The translations under genes and the position numbers were made by a program. Shown in pieces: positions 26,830 through 38,359 of a DNA stretch of 64,000 nucleotides. Under the pieces are notes generated by a model that saw only the letters and a list, made by a program, of their open reading frames with translations, was not told the DNA's origin and did not search any database. Source of the stretch: Pseudoxanthomonas koreensis_A. Its GTDB lineage: Bacteria > Pseudomonadota > Gammaproteobacteria > Xanthomonadales > Xanthomonadaceae. The stretch's first letter is position 1. Every line of letters starts with the position of its first letter. The stretch covers positions 1,922,001-1,986,000 of the forward strand of contig NZ_CP169056.1 of NCBI RefSeq assembly GCF_041890415.1, given 5' to 3'.

Positions 26830-27984
26830 TCAGGCCCCGTCCGGAACGGCGGCCGGGACCAGCAGGTCCTTGATCAGGTGCAGGTACAGCTCGGGCAGCG
26901 CTTCCAGCGCGTCCACGCGCACGTGTTCGTCGATCTGGTGGATGCTGGCGTTGACCGGCCCCACCTCGATGCACTGCGCGCCCAGCGGCGCGATGAAGCG
27001 CGCATCGGAGGTGCCGCCGCCGGTACTTTCCTCCGGCGCCGCACCGGCAAAGCGGCCCAGCACCTGGCGCGCAACCTGCCGCAGGCGGCCCTCGGGGGTG
27101 TAGAACGGCTCGCCGCTGCGATGCCAGTGCAGCGTGTACTGCAGCCCGTGGCGGTCCAGCAGCGCGGCGATCTGCGCTTCCAGCGCAGGCGCATCCCAGT
27201 GCGGGTTGTAGCGCAGGTTGAACAGCACCTGCAGCTGGCCGGGGACGACGTTGGTGGCGCCGGTTCCCGCATGGATGTTGCTGATCTGCAGGCTGGTCGG
27301 CGGAAAATCCTCATAGCCTGCGTCCCAAACCCGCGCCGCCAGCTCGGCCAGCGCCGGCATCGCCTGGTGGATCGGGTTGCGTGCCTTGTGCGGATAGGCC
27401 ACATGGCCCTGCACACCGTGCACCGTCAACGTCGCCGACAGGCTGCCGCGGCGCCCGACCCGCAGCAGGTCGCCCAGGGTGGCGGTGGAGGACGGCTCGC
27501 CGGTGATGCACCAGTCGATGCGTTGGCCGCGCTGGCGCAGGGTTTCGGCCACCCGGCGCACGCCGTCGATCGCGTCGCCCTCCTCGTCTGAGGTGAGCAG
27601 CACGGCCAGGGTGCCCGGATGATCCGGATGCGCGGCCACGAAACGCGCGGCCGCGATCACCAGCGCGGCCACGCCCGATTTCATGTCGGCGGCACCGCGA
27701 CCATAGAGGACGCCGTCACGGACCTCGGGGATGAAGGGGTCGCTGGACCAGGCCTCGCGCGGCCCGGGCGGGACCACGTCGGTATGGCCCAGCAGCAGCA
27801 GCACCGGCCCATCGGCGGTGCCATGGGTGGCCCACAGGTTGTCGACCTCGCCATAGCGCAGGTGCTCGCAGGTGAAACCGGCACGCTCCAGGCGCGCGGC
27901 GAGCAACGCCTGGCAACCGGCATCGTCGGGAGTGACGGAGGCGCGTGCGATCAGGTCGCAGGTCAGGTCGAGCACTTCGCTCAT
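26830..27984 (-). CDS. dapE: Succinyl-diaminopimelate desuccinylase
   Basis: DapE, 384 aa, a dinuclear-zinc M20 hydrolase that releases LL-diaminopimelate from its N-succinyl form in lysine and peptidoglycan synthesis. Metal ligands and catalytic residues are visible in LLLLGHTDVVPPG, YGRGAADMKSG and LLTSDEEGDAIDG, with the C-terminal ESTGGGTSDARFI motif. The start is ATG 27984. It follows dapD and the arsC-like gene on the same strand, as in other xanthomonads. Confidence 0.96.
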   Translation of the reverse strand: MSEVLDLTCDLIARASVTPDDAGCQALLAARLERAGFTCEHLRYGEVDNLWATHGTADGPVLLLLGHTDVVPPGPREAWSSDPFIPEVRDGVLYGRGAADMKSGVAALVIAAARFVAAHPDHPGTLAVLLTSDEEGDAIDGVRRVAETLRQRGQRIDWCITGEPSSTATLGDLLRVGRRGSLSATLTVHGVQGHVAYPHKARNPIHQAMPALAELAARVWDAGYEDFPPTSLQISNIHAGTGATNVVPGQLQVLFNLRYNPHWDAPALEAQIAALLDRHGLQYTLHWHRSGEPFYTPEGRLRQVARQVLGRFAGAAPEESTGGGTSDARFIAPLGAQCIEVGPVNASIHQIDEHVRVDALEALPELYLHLIKDLLVPAAVPDGA

Positions 27985-28075
27985 TGGCGTTGGCGGCGCA
28001 GGAGGGACCGCCGCATTGTAGATCGGAGGGCGGCCGCCGGCAGGGCACGGCGCGGACTGCGCCGCGCCACCGCCT

Positions 28076-28426
28076 TCAGCCGAACAGCTTCTTGAAGCCG
28101 TTGTCGGAAAACCCCTGGCTGAAACCGCCGTCGTCCCTCACCACCACCGGGCGGCGGACCAGCTGCGGGTATTCCCTCAGCAGCAGCGTCCATTCGGCCT
28201 GGCTGCCCGGCGCCTTGCGCCCATCCGGCAACTGCCGCCAGGTGGTGGAGGACTTGTTGACCAGTGCATCGAAGCCGCCGGCCTTGCCTGCCCACTCCAC
28301 CAGGGTTTCAGGCGTCGGCTTGCTGTCGCGGTAGTCGACGAACGTGTAGGGCACGCCGAAGCGGTCCAGCCACTTCGTCGCCTTCCTGCAGGTGTCGCAG
28401 TTTTTCAGGCCGTAGAGCGTGGTCAT
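28076..28426 (-). CDS. ArsC/Spx-family protein (YffB-like)
   Basis: A 116-aa thioredoxin-fold protein. MTTLYGLKNCDTCRKATKWL carries a CxxC pair, unlike Spx regulators with a proven polymerase partner, and the C-terminal half has NKSSTTWRQL and RRPVVV. YffB-type proteins usually sit beside dapE; their reductase substrate is not known, and arsenate resistance is not implied by the context. The start ATG 28426 lies 4 bp after the dapD stop with GAGG in front; GTG 28438 would overlap dapD and is less likely. Confidence 0.88.
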   Translation of the reverse strand: MTTLYGLKNCDTCRKATKWLDRFGVPYTFVDYRDSKPTPETLVEWAGKAGGFDALVNKSSTTWRQLPDGRKAPGSQAEWTLLLREYPQLVRRPVVVRDDGGFSQGFSDNGFKKLFG

Positions 28427-28430
28427 GCCC

Positions 28431-29329
<899 letters not shown>

Positions 29330-29330
<1 letters not shown>

Positions 29331-31996
29331 CAGCGTGGGGATCCTGCGGGGGAGGTGTCGGGGTCCAGGCGCGCGCGCAACTCGGCGCGCAAGGCCTGCT
29401 GGGCGGCTTCGTCGAGCGGGTGGTCGTGCTCGTCGGTGATCTGGAACAGGTCCTCGGCGCGCTCGCCGAAGGTGGCGATGCGCGCATCATGCACGCGCAG
29501 GCGGCACGCGCGCAGGGCCTGGGCCACGTCGGCCAGCAGCCCGGGACGATCCGGGCAGACCAGGCTGAACAGGCTGCGGCGGCCATCGGCACTGAGGTTG
29601 AACTCGGCGCGCGGGGTGAAGCGGAAATGGCGCAGCTGCCGCGGCACCACCCGGCGCGGCGCACGCACCTGGTCCAGGGCGCCGGCCAGTGCATCGCACA
29701 GCTCCGCTTGCAGTTGCGCCGGGTCGCCACTGGCGAAGCGGTCGGCCGGCAATACCTCGAACGTGTCGAACACCGTGTCGTTGGGGCCCATCAGCACCCG
29801 CGCCTGGTGCACGCCGTAGCCATGCCGGTCCAGGGTGGCCACGATCGCGGCGAACAGGCCGTCGCGGTCGGGCGAATGCACGAACACCTCCAGCGCAACG
29901 CCCTGTCCGTCGTCCCCGTCGCCGCCGCTGATCCTGCGCACGGCCACGCGGGTATCGCCCGGCTGCACCTGCACCAGCGAACTGGCCTGCCAGGCCAGTT
30001 GCTCGGGGCGGAAGCGCAGGAAGCCCTCGGCAGGCATCTGCGCGAACTGGCGCTCGATCACCGCATCGTCGAAGCCGCGCTCGCGCAGCAGCGCATGCAC
30101 GCTGGCCCGCGTCTCGGCATCGCGCGCTTCCGCGTCCACGGGCACCTCCAGGCCTTCGCGCAGTACCCGCCGGGTGGCGAGGTACAGGTCGGCCAGCAGG
30201 CGGTCCTTCCAGGCGTTCCACAGCTCCGGGCTGGTCCCGGCGATGTCGGCGCAGGTGAGCAGGTACAGGTAATCCAGGCGGTCGCGGTCGCCGACCAGCC
30301 GGGCGAAGGCATGGACCACGTCGGGATCGGAGATGTCCTGCTTCTGCGCGGTGGTGGACATGCGCAGGTGCTGTTCCACCAGCCAGGCCACCAGGCCGGT
30401 GTCGGCCTCGCTCAGGCCGTGCGAGGCGCAGAACTCGCGCGCATCCACCGCACCCAGTTCGGAATGATCGCCGCCGCGGCCCTTGGCGATGTCATGGAAC
30501 AGGCCGGCCAGCAGCAGCAGCTCGGGCTTGCGCAGGCGCGGCCACACCCCGTGGGCGATGGAAAAGCGCTCGTCGGCCTGGCCGCTGGCGAAGCCGGACA
30601 GGTTGCGCAGCACCATCAGCGTGTGCTGGTCGACGGTGTAGGCGTGGAACAGGTCGAACTGCATGCGCCCGGACACCTTGGCGAATGCCGGCAGGTACTG
30701 GCCCAGCACGCCCAGGCGCGCCATCCGGGTCAGGCTCTCGACCGCACGCGGCCCGCGCAGCAGGGCCATGAAGCGAGCGCGCGCGGCCGGGCCGGCGTGC
30801 GTGTATGGCGGCAGCTGCGGCAGCGCCTCGGCCAGCGCGCGGGCGGTGCGCGAATGCAGCCCGCGCACCCGCGGGTGCGCGGCCCAGGTGGTGAACAGCG
30901 CCAGCACCTCGCGCAGGTCGCCTTCGGGCCAGTAGGACGCGCTGGCCGCCAGGTAGCCGCGCAGCAGGACGAAATCCGGGTCCAGCGATTCGGGCTCCGC
31001 TTCGCCTTCGAACGTTTCCTCGAAGCGCTGCAGCAGCCGGTCGCTGATCCGGCGCACGATCGCCGCGCTGCGATAGAAGCCCTGCATCATCTTTTCCACG
31101 CCCAGGCTGTGCGCGTCGTCGGCGTGGCCCAGCAGGTGTGCAAGCGCCTTCTGGTAGTCGAAGCGCAAGCGCTCCTCCGGACGCCCGGCCACCAGGTGCA
31201 GGCCGAAGCGCAGCCGCCCCAGCGCACGCCGCTCGCGGGCCAGCGCGGCGGCCTCGTCCGGGCCAAGCTGGCCCAGCCCGACCACCGCGTCCAGGCCGTG
31301 CACGCCGAACGCGCGCAGCGCCATCCAGCCCAGGGTGTGCAGGTCGCGCAACCCGCCGGGGCCATCCTTGATGTTGGGCTCCAGGTTGTCGGAGGTGTCG
31401 CCGAAGCGCTGGTGGCGGACCTGCAACTCGGCGCGCTTGGCCTCGAAGAACTCCCGTGGCGGCCATACCCGCTGCGGCGATACCGCGGCGGCCAGCGCCG
31501 CCTGCGCGGCGGCATCGGCCACCAGCGGGCGCGATTCGATCAGCGCGGTGAGGATGGTCTGGTCACCGGCGGCGGCCACGGTGCATTCATCGGCTGATCG
31601 CACCGCATGCCCCACCGGCAGGCCGACGTCCCAGACCAGCGCGCAGAACCGCGAAAGCTCGCCCTCCAGGGCGCGCTGGGCCTGCGGCTCGGCCAGCACC
31701 AGCAGGTCGATGTCCGAGCGCGGAAACAGCTCGCCGCGGCCGTAGCCGCCCACCGCGAACAACGCCAGTGGAGCGCCGGCCGGGATGCAGCGTGCCCAGG
31801 CCGCGCGCAACAGCTCGTCCACTGCGCGCGCGCGCAGTGCCAGCAGGCGTTCGATGGTGACCCGAGGCCCGTAGCGCCGCGCCAGGCGGACATCCACATG
31901 GGCAAGGTTGTCGCGAGCCTGCCGGGCCCAGGCGGCATCGCCGCCCAGGCCATCCCCGACGGCGCCTTCCGGCGCCAGGCCCGGGTCGGCACTCAC
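29330..31996 (-). CDS. glnD: Bifunctional uridylyltransferase/uridylyl-removing enzyme
   Basis: GlnD, 888 aa, the nitrogen sensor that uridylylates PII proteins when glutamine is low and removes the UMP when it is high. The nucleotidyltransferase motif is GGYGRGELFPRSDIDLLVL, the HD hydrolase shows LAGLFHDIAKGRGGDHSELG, and two C-terminal ACT domains begin near ALEVFVHSPDRDGLFA and SLFSLVCPDRPGLLA. The start is GTG 31996, which overlaps the map TGA (GTGA). The longer open frame upstream is map read in another frame. Beside asnB and dap genes it gives a nitrogen-assimilation flavour to the cluster. Confidence 0.95.
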
Positions 31997-32769
31997 GTGG
32001 GCGGCTGCTCGCCCGGGGCCAGCGTCAGCACGTCCACGCCATCGCCGGTGACGGCGACGGTGTGTTCCCACTGCGCGGACAGCTTGCGATCCTTGGTCAC
32101 CACGGTCCATCCATCCGGCAACACCCGGGTGTGGCGGCCGCCTTCGTTGATCATCGGCTCGATGGTGAAGGTCATGCCCGGCACCAGCACCAGGCCCTCG
32201 CCGGCGCGGCCGTAGTGCAGGATCTGCGGCTCGTCGTGATAGACCTTGCCGATGCCGTGGCCGCAGTACTCGCGCACCACCGAGAAGCGCTCGCCCTCGG
32301 CATAGCTCTGGATCGCGTGGCCGATATCGCCCAGGGTCGCCCCCGGCCTGACCGCGCGGATCCCGCGCCACATCGCCTCGAAGGTGGTTTCCACCAGCCG
32401 CCGCGCCATCACCGAAGGGCTGCCGACGCAATACATGCGGCTGGTGTCGCCGTGCCAGCCGTCCTTGATGACGGTCACGTCGATGTTGAGGATGTCCCCG
32501 TCCCTGAGCACCTTGGCCTGGCTGGGGATGCCGTGGCAGATCACGTTGTTGACCGAGGTGCACACCGTCTTGGGATAGCCGCGGTAGCCGACATTGGCCG
32601 GCACCGCGCCCTGCACCTTGACGATATGGTCGTGGCAGATCCGGTCCAGCTCCTCGGTGGTCGCCCCGGGCTTGACGTGCGCGGCGATCATTTCCAGCAC
32701 TTCGGCGGCCAGGCGGCCGGCGACGCGCATCTTCTCGATTTCCTCGGGGGTCTTCAGGTGCAGGCTCAT
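31993..32769 (-). CDS. map: Methionine aminopeptidase, type I
   Basis: MetAP, 258 aa, removes the initiator Met from nascent proteins. The five metal ligands are recognisable in NIDVTVIKDGWHGDTSRMY (two Asp), the region around GHGIG, TIEP and the Glu in SAQWEHTVAV. The start ATG 32769 gives MSLHLKTPEEIEKMRVAGRL, the usual N-terminus. It is the first gene of the minus-strand map-glnD-dapD run and is divergent from rpsB over 461 bp. Confidence 0.96.
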   Translation of the reverse strand: MSLHLKTPEEIEKMRVAGRLAAEVLEMIAAHVKPGATTEELDRICHDHIVKVQGAVPANVGYRGYPKTVCTSVNNVICHGIPSQAKVLRDGDILNIDVTVIKDGWHGDTSRMYCVGSPSVMARRLVETTFEAMWRGIRAVRPGATLGDIGHAIQSYAEGERFSVVREYCGHGIGKVYHDEPQILHYGRAGEGLVLVPGMTFTIEPMINEGGRHTRVLPDGWTVVTKDRKLSAQWEHTVAVTGDGVDVLTLAPGEQPPT

Positions 32770-32907
32770 GCGGGGGATTATCGCCGATCCGGCGGCGGCC
32801 TGAACGGGCCGAGCGAAAACCCGGGGCGTGGCGCACATGCCTGGCGCCCGTGACCGGGTTATCGGCCGGTAAGGCCAGGCCACGCGCCGGTGCCGCTGGC
32901 CGGGCCT

Positions 32908-32937
32908 TTGCCTGCAGGCCCCGGCAGCGGCTATAAT
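32908..32937 (+). promoter_or_regulatory. rpsB: rpsB promoter
   Basis: A perfect -10 TATAAT (32932-32937) and a -35 TTGCCT (32908-32913) are separated by 18 bp. It is directed toward rpsB with a leader of about 290 nt. Confidence 0.75.
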
Positions 32938-33230
32938 CCGCCGGCTCTGTCCGCCCCCGTCCTTGCGACCGGGGCCGCCCACGCCGGGCGCAGGGTACCG
33001 GGTCCCGTCCCGGTCCGGCGAATACACACCTGCCGCCAATACCCGTGCCGGGGTGCCCGTGCCGCCTGGAGCCAGTCTCCGGTGCCACGGGTTCGGACAC
33101 GGAAGCGGCAGGGAGGCCCAACCCCGGAATCGTCTGGTGCCAGTGCCCCGCAAGGGCCTGCCCATCCAGCGCGCGGACTACCCGACAACGCCGCGCGTGC
33201 GATGCGATTCCCCATCAGGAGTTACGACCA
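32938..33230 (+). promoter_or_regulatory. rpsB: Structured 5' leader of rpsB
   Basis: About 285 untranslated nucleotides hold several nested hairpins: CCCCG/CGGGG (32955-32974), ACCGGG/CCCGGT (32997-33014) and a compound stem CCCGTG/CACGGG enclosing GGAG/CTCC (33056-33091). Gammaproteobacterial rpsB leaders (t44-type) are bound by S2 for autoregulation, and this one may act similarly. The match to that motif is not verified. The rest of the 32770-33230 gap shows only the promoter. Confidence 0.5.
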
Positions 33231-34061
<831 letters not shown>

Positions 34062-34259
34062 AAGCGCCGCGCAACGCGGCCACGTGCTTGCTGCCGTGGC
34101 CGCCGCTTGCCCGCCGCCGCCAGGCCCGCCGCGCTTCCAGGAGCCGGACGCCCATGCGACACCCGCATGCCGGTCCGCGCAGCGGCCGCTGGCCCCGACA
34201 CCGCCGTCCGCGCCCATGCGCGGCCGACGCACCCGAAAATACACAGATGAGGTATCCCA

Positions 34260-35141
34260 ATGGCTGAAATCACCGCATCCCAGGTCAAGGAACTGCGCGA
34301 GCGCACCGGCGCCGGCATGATGGAGTGCAAGAAGGCACTGACCGAGAACAACGGCGACATCGACGCCGCCGCCGAGTGGCTGCGCAAGTCCGGCCTGGCC
34401 AAGGCCGACAAGAAGGCCGGCCGCGTGGCCGCCGACGGACGCATCGCCGTGGCCCAGGATGGCGCCAGGGCCGTGCTGGTGGAGATCAACTCCGAAACCG
34501 ACTTCGTGGCCAAGGATGCCAACTTCCTGGCGTTCGTCGACACCGTGTCGCAGGCCGCGCTGACCTCCGGCGCCCCTGACGTCGAAGCGCTGAAGTCGGC
34601 CAAGCTGCCCGCGGGCGGGACCATCGAGGAAGCACGCGCGGCGGTCATCGCCAAGGTCGGCGAGAACGTGCAGGTGCGTCGCCTGGCCCGGATCGACAGC
34701 GGCGACAACGTGGCCGCGTATGTCCATGGCGGCCGCATCGGCGTGCTGGTCGAGCTGAAGGGCGGCGACGCCGACCTGGCCCGCGGCATCGCCATGCACG
34801 TGGCGGCGATGAACCCGCCGCACGTCAAGGCTGCCGACGTGCCGGCCGATTTCATCGCCAAGGAAAAGGAGATCGAGCTGGCCAAGATGTCCGACAAGGA
34901 CAAGGCCAAGCCTGCCGAGATCCTGGAGAAGATCATCGCCGGCAAGATCGCCAAGATCGTCAACGAGGTGACCCTGTACGGCCAGCCGTACGTGCTGGAC
35001 ACCAACCAGACCGTCGAGGCCGCGCTCAAGGCCGCGGGTGCCGAGGTGGTTCGCTTCGACCGCCTGGCCGTGGGCGAAGGCATCGAGAAGAAGGAAGACG
35101 ACTTCGCGTCCGAGGTGATGAAGCAGGCCGGCCTGGCCTGA
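34260..35141 (+). CDS. tsf: Elongation factor Ts
   Basis: EF-Ts, 293 aa, the nucleotide-exchange factor for EF-Tu. The N-terminal UBA-like domain has ELRERTGAGMMECKKAL, and the core carries TDFVAKDANF, the motif that contacts EF-Tu. The start ATG 34260 follows GATGAGG. It is in the usual rpsB-tsf pair and ends at a good terminator. Confidence 0.98.
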   Translation: MAEITASQVKELRERTGAGMMECKKALTENNGDIDAAAEWLRKSGLAKADKKAGRVAADGRIAVAQDGARAVLVEINSETDFVAKDANFLAFVDTVSQAALTSGAPDVEALKSAKLPAGGTIEEARAAVIAKVGENVQVRRLARIDSGDNVAAYVHGGRIGVLVELKGGDADLARGIAMHVAAMNPPHVKAADVPADFIAKEKEIELAKMSDKDKAKPAEILEKIIAGKIAKIVNEVTLYGQPYVLDTNQTVEAALKAAGAEVVRFDRLAVGEGIEKKEDDFASEVMKQAGLA

Positions 35142-35168
35142 TCGCACCACCCAGCGGTGGTCTGGAAC

Positions 35169-35198
35169 AAGCCGCGGCCAAGGTCGCGGCTTTTCTTT
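35169..35198 (+). terminator. Intrinsic terminator after tsf
   Basis: AAGCCGCG (35169-35176) pairs with CGCGGCTT (35185-35192) across an 8-nt loop, followed by TTCTTT. It separates rpsB-tsf from the HDOD-GGDEF gene. Confidence 0.88.
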
Positions 35199-35262
35199 GC
35201 GCGCTTACCCGCGCAACGCGTTTGCCTGCATACTCCCCATGGTATCGGAGCCGAACCGCAGC

Positions 35263-36753
35263 ATGATGAGACCGGAACTCGAAGCCAGCCTCCTGCACTG
35301 CCGCAACCTGCCCTCGCCGCCCGGCGTTGCGCTGCAGATCATCGAGTTGGCGCAGGATCCGAACGCCGACCTGGGCGCCACGGCGGGCATCATCAGCATG
35401 GATGCGGCGCTGAGCGCGCGCCTGCTGCGGGTCGCCAACTCACCGCTGTACGCAGGCCGCCGGCGCGTCGACAACCTCGCCCAGGCGATGACCATGCTCG
35501 GCCTCAACGCCACCTTGAGCCTGGCCCTGGGGTTTTCGCTGGTGCATGGCCTGCGCGGCGACAACGGCACCGCCCACGAACAGGAACGGGTATGGCGGCG
35601 CAGCGTGCTGGCCGCGCTGGCCGCGCGCCTGCTCGGCCGCCCGGCCGGCGTGCAGCACGCCGAGGACCTGATGCTGGCGGGCCTTCTGCAGGACGTCGGC
35701 CGCCTGGCCCTGCTGCAGGCGGTGCCCGACGAGTACACCCCGCTGTGCGTGCACGCCGAGGACAACGACACCCTGCTGGCACTGGAGCGCGAGACGCTGG
35801 GTGCCGACCACGCCGAGGTCGGCGCGTGGCTGGCGCGGCAATGGCGCCTGCCGGGCTACCTGGTCGAGGCGATCGCGGCCAGCGAATCGGGGGCCAGCGA
35901 GGACCCCTTCCATAATTGCGTCCATGTCTCGGGCGTGGTCGCCGACCTGTGGCTGGCGCCGTCCGATCCCGAAGGCCAGCTGCGCAGCCACGCTGCCGGG
36001 CTGGTGCGCTCCTGCACCCGCGGGGGCGAGGATGCACTGGATGACCTGCTGGTCCAGATCGCCGCCGCGCTGCCGGAGATCAGCACCCTGTTCGAGGTGC
36101 GGATCAGCCGCCCCGAGCACCTGCAGGCCATCTCCGACCACGCCAAGGAGCTGCTGATCCTGCGCAACCTGCGCGAGATCCAGGAGGCCACCCAGGCGCG
36201 CCACGACGCCCAGGTGTCCGAGGAACGCATGCGCCGGCTCACCGAGCAGTCGCGCCGCGACCCGCTCACCGGGGTGTACAACCGCCTGCAGATGGAGGAA
36301 GTGCTCGAGCGCGAGTTCGCCACCGCGCTGGCGCTGCAGCATCCGCTGTCGATTGCCTTCGTGGACCTGGACGATTTCAAGCGCATCAACGACCAGTACG
36401 GGCACCTGGTCGGCGACCAGGTCCTGCGCCAGTTCGCCCAGACCCTGCAGCGCATGCTGCGCAGCACCGACCTGATCGCCCGTTACGGCGGCGAGGAGTT
36501 CCTGGTGGTGCTGAGCCATTCCGGCGAAACGGCCGCCATGCGCGTGCTGCAGCGCATCCTGGACGAAGTGTCGAACATGCCCATGGCGATGGTGGAGGGC
36601 CAGCCGCTGCACGTGACCTTCTCGGCCGGCGTGGCCACCCACGACCAGACCAACCGGTTCGCGGACGCGCGCAGCCTGCTGCAGGCCGCCGACGACGCCC
36701 TGTATGGCGCCAAGCGCAAGGGCCGCAACCAGGTGAGCCAGCACGGCGAGTGA
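35263..36753 (+). CDS. HDOD-GGDEF signalling protein
   Basis: About 496 aa. The N-terminal HDOD domain (LPSPPGVALQIIELA to roughly residue 250) lacks a metal-binding HD pair and is a protein-interaction module. A short coiled coil and a GGDEF domain with GGEEF at 409-413 follow. An RSTD (RxxD inhibitory site) is correctly placed before it, so it should be a feedback-inhibited diguanylate cyclase. ATG 35263 or 35266 has GGAG about 12 nt upstream; ATG 35239 has none. Its place between tsf and pyrH is a xanthomonad feature. Confidence 0.88.
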   Translation: MMRPELEASLLHCRNLPSPPGVALQIIELAQDPNADLGATAGIISMDAALSARLLRVANSPLYAGRRRVDNLAQAMTMLGLNATLSLALGFSLVHGLRGDNGTAHEQERVWRRSVLAALAARLLGRPAGVQHAEDLMLAGLLQDVGRLALLQAVPDEYTPLCVHAEDNDTLLALERETLGADHAEVGAWLARQWRLPGYLVEAIAASESGASEDPFHNCVHVSGVVADLWLAPSDPEGQLRSHAAGLVRSCTRGGEDALDDLLVQIAAALPEISTLFEVRISRPEHLQAISDHAKELLILRNLREIQEATQARHDAQVSEERMRRLTEQSRRDPLTGVYNRLQMEEVLEREFATALALQHPLSIAFVDLDDFKRINDQYGHLVGDQVLRQFAQTLQRMLRSTDLIARYGGEEFLVVLSHSGETAAMRVLQRILDEVSNMPMAMVEGQPLHVTFSAGVATHDQTNRFADARSLLQAADDALYGAKRKGRNQVSQHGE

Positions 36754-36841
36754 ACCATTGCCGGGGTTCACGCGCACGGGCAACCCGGTCGCGCGGCGTT
36801 TCCGCTAGAATCCGCGGGCTTTCCACACGTCGAGGCCCCCC

Positions 36842-37564
36842 ATGTCCGAGCTCGCCCACCGCCGCGTCCTGCTGAAACTCTCGGGCGAAGCGTTGATGGG
36901 AGCCGAGGACTACGGCATCGACCCGGTGGTCATCGGCCGGGTGGCGGGCGAAGTGATGGAGGCCCGCGAAGCGGGCGCCGAGATCGCCCTGGTGATCGGC
37001 GGCGGCAACATCTTCCGCGGCGCCGGCCTGGCCGCCGGCGGCATGGATCGCGTGACCGGCGACCAGATGGGCATGCTGGCCACCGTGATCAACGCCCTGG
37101 CCATGCAGGACGCGCTGGAAAAGCTCGGCGGCAAGGTCCGGGTGATGAGCGCGATCAAGATCAACGACGTGTGCGAGGACTACATCCGCCGCCGCGCCGT
37201 GCGCCACCTGGAAAAGGGCCGGATCGCGATCTTCGCCGCCGGCACCGGCAACCCGTTCTTCACCACCGACTCGGCCGCCGCGCTGCGCGCGATCGAGATC
37301 AATGCCGACCTGCTGCTCAAGGCCACCAAGGTCGACGGGGTCTATGACCGCGACCCGAAGAAGTTCCCCGAGGCGGTGCGCTTCGAGGAGCTGGACCACG
37401 ACGAAGTCATCGCCCGCGGCCTGCAGGTGATGGATACGGCCGCCTTTGCGTTGTGCAGGGACCACGGCATCCCGCTGCGGGTCTACGACGTGTCCGTGCC
37501 CGGCAACCTGATGCGCATCCTCCACGGGGCCAACATCGGCACCCTGGTGCGCGGCCGCGCCTGA
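36842..37564 (+). CDS. pyrH: Uridylate kinase
   Basis: UMP kinase, 240 aa, makes UDP from UMP for pyrimidine nucleotide synthesis; an amino-acid-kinase-fold hexamer. LLKLSGEALMG (phosphate binding), VIGGGNIFRG and GTGNPFFTTDSAA are all present. The start ATG 36842 has GAGG upstream, and a TAGAAT at 36806-36811 may be its -10. frr follows after 158 bp. Confidence 0.97.
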   Translation: MSELAHRRVLLKLSGEALMGAEDYGIDPVVIGRVAGEVMEAREAGAEIALVIGGGNIFRGAGLAAGGMDRVTGDQMGMLATVINALAMQDALEKLGGKVRVMSAIKINDVCEDYIRRRAVRHLEKGRIAIFAAGTGNPFFTTDSAAALRAIEINADLLLKATKVDGVYDRDPKKFPEAVRFEELDHDEVIARGLQVMDTAAFALCRDHGIPLRVYDVSVPGNLMRILHGANIGTLVRGRA

Positions 37565-37678
37565 GTTCCACCGGCTTCATCGGCCCGCCGCCCGCAGCGG
37601 CGTGCGCCACCACCGCGGACACGATCGCGACCGCCAGGCCACGGCCGTGCAGCGCCGGGCCCTGTCGGGCAATATCCG

Positions 37679-37684
37679 TATAAT
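37679..37684 (+). promoter_or_regulatory. frr: Putative -10 box upstream of frr
   Basis: A perfect TATAAT lies 38 bp before the frr start. I see no good -35 box, so only the -10 is reported. It suggests that frr has its own promoter in addition to read-through from pyrH. Confidence 0.5.
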
Positions 37685-37722
37685 CGGTCGATTCAGACAC
37701 CGACTCGACGGAAGCCACGGCG

Positions 37723-38280
37723 ATGCTCAACGAAATCAAACAAGACGCGCAGGCCCGCATGGCCAAGAGCATCGAAGCTCTGCGCCACAACCTGGTCAAG
37801 GTCCGCACCGGCCGCGCCTCCACCGGCCTGGTCGACAGCATCCGGGTCAGTGCCTACGGCAGCGAAGTGCCGCTGTCGCAGGTGGCCGCCATTTCGGTCT
37901 CCGATGCGCGCTCGCTGGTGATCACCCCCTGGGACCGGACCATGGTCGGCCCGGTGGAGAAGGCGATCCTGGCCTCGGACCTGGGCCTGACCCCGAACAC
38001 CGCCGGCACCACCATCCGCCTCAACCTGCCCGCACTTACCGAAGAGCGGCGCCGCGAGCTGACCAAGGTCGTGCACAGCGAGGGCGAGGACACCAAGGTC
38101 GCCATCCGCAACGTGCGCCGCGATGCCAACCAGCAGGTCAAGGACCTGCTCAAGGAAAAGCAGGTGAGCGAGGACGAGGTGCGCCGCTCCGAGGACGAGA
38201 TCCAGAAGATCACCGACAAGGCCATCAAGGACGTGGACGAGGTGGTCAAGGCCAAGGAGCAGGAACTGATGGCGGTCTGA
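37723..38280 (+). CDS. frr: Ribosome recycling factor
   Basis: RRF, 185 aa, splits post-termination ribosomes together with EF-G. It has VRTGRASTGLVDSIRV, SLVITPWDR and the RRDANQQVKDLLKEKQVSED helix typical of the three-helix bundle domain. ATG 37723 begins MLNEIKQDAQARM. Confidence 0.97.
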   Translation: MLNEIKQDAQARMAKSIEALRHNLVKVRTGRASTGLVDSIRVSAYGSEVPLSQVAAISVSDARSLVITPWDRTMVGPVEKAILASDLGLTPNTAGTTIRLNLPALTEERRRELTKVVHSEGEDTKVAIRNVRRDANQQVKDLLKEKQVSEDEVRRSEDEIQKITDKAIKDVDEVVKAKEQELMAV

Positions 38281-38359
38281 ACGGCCGCGATCGGTTGATC
38301 CGTGACCCGTGCCCGGTCGCATGCCAACGTCCGACGAGGCCATTCCGGTGACTGAGACA

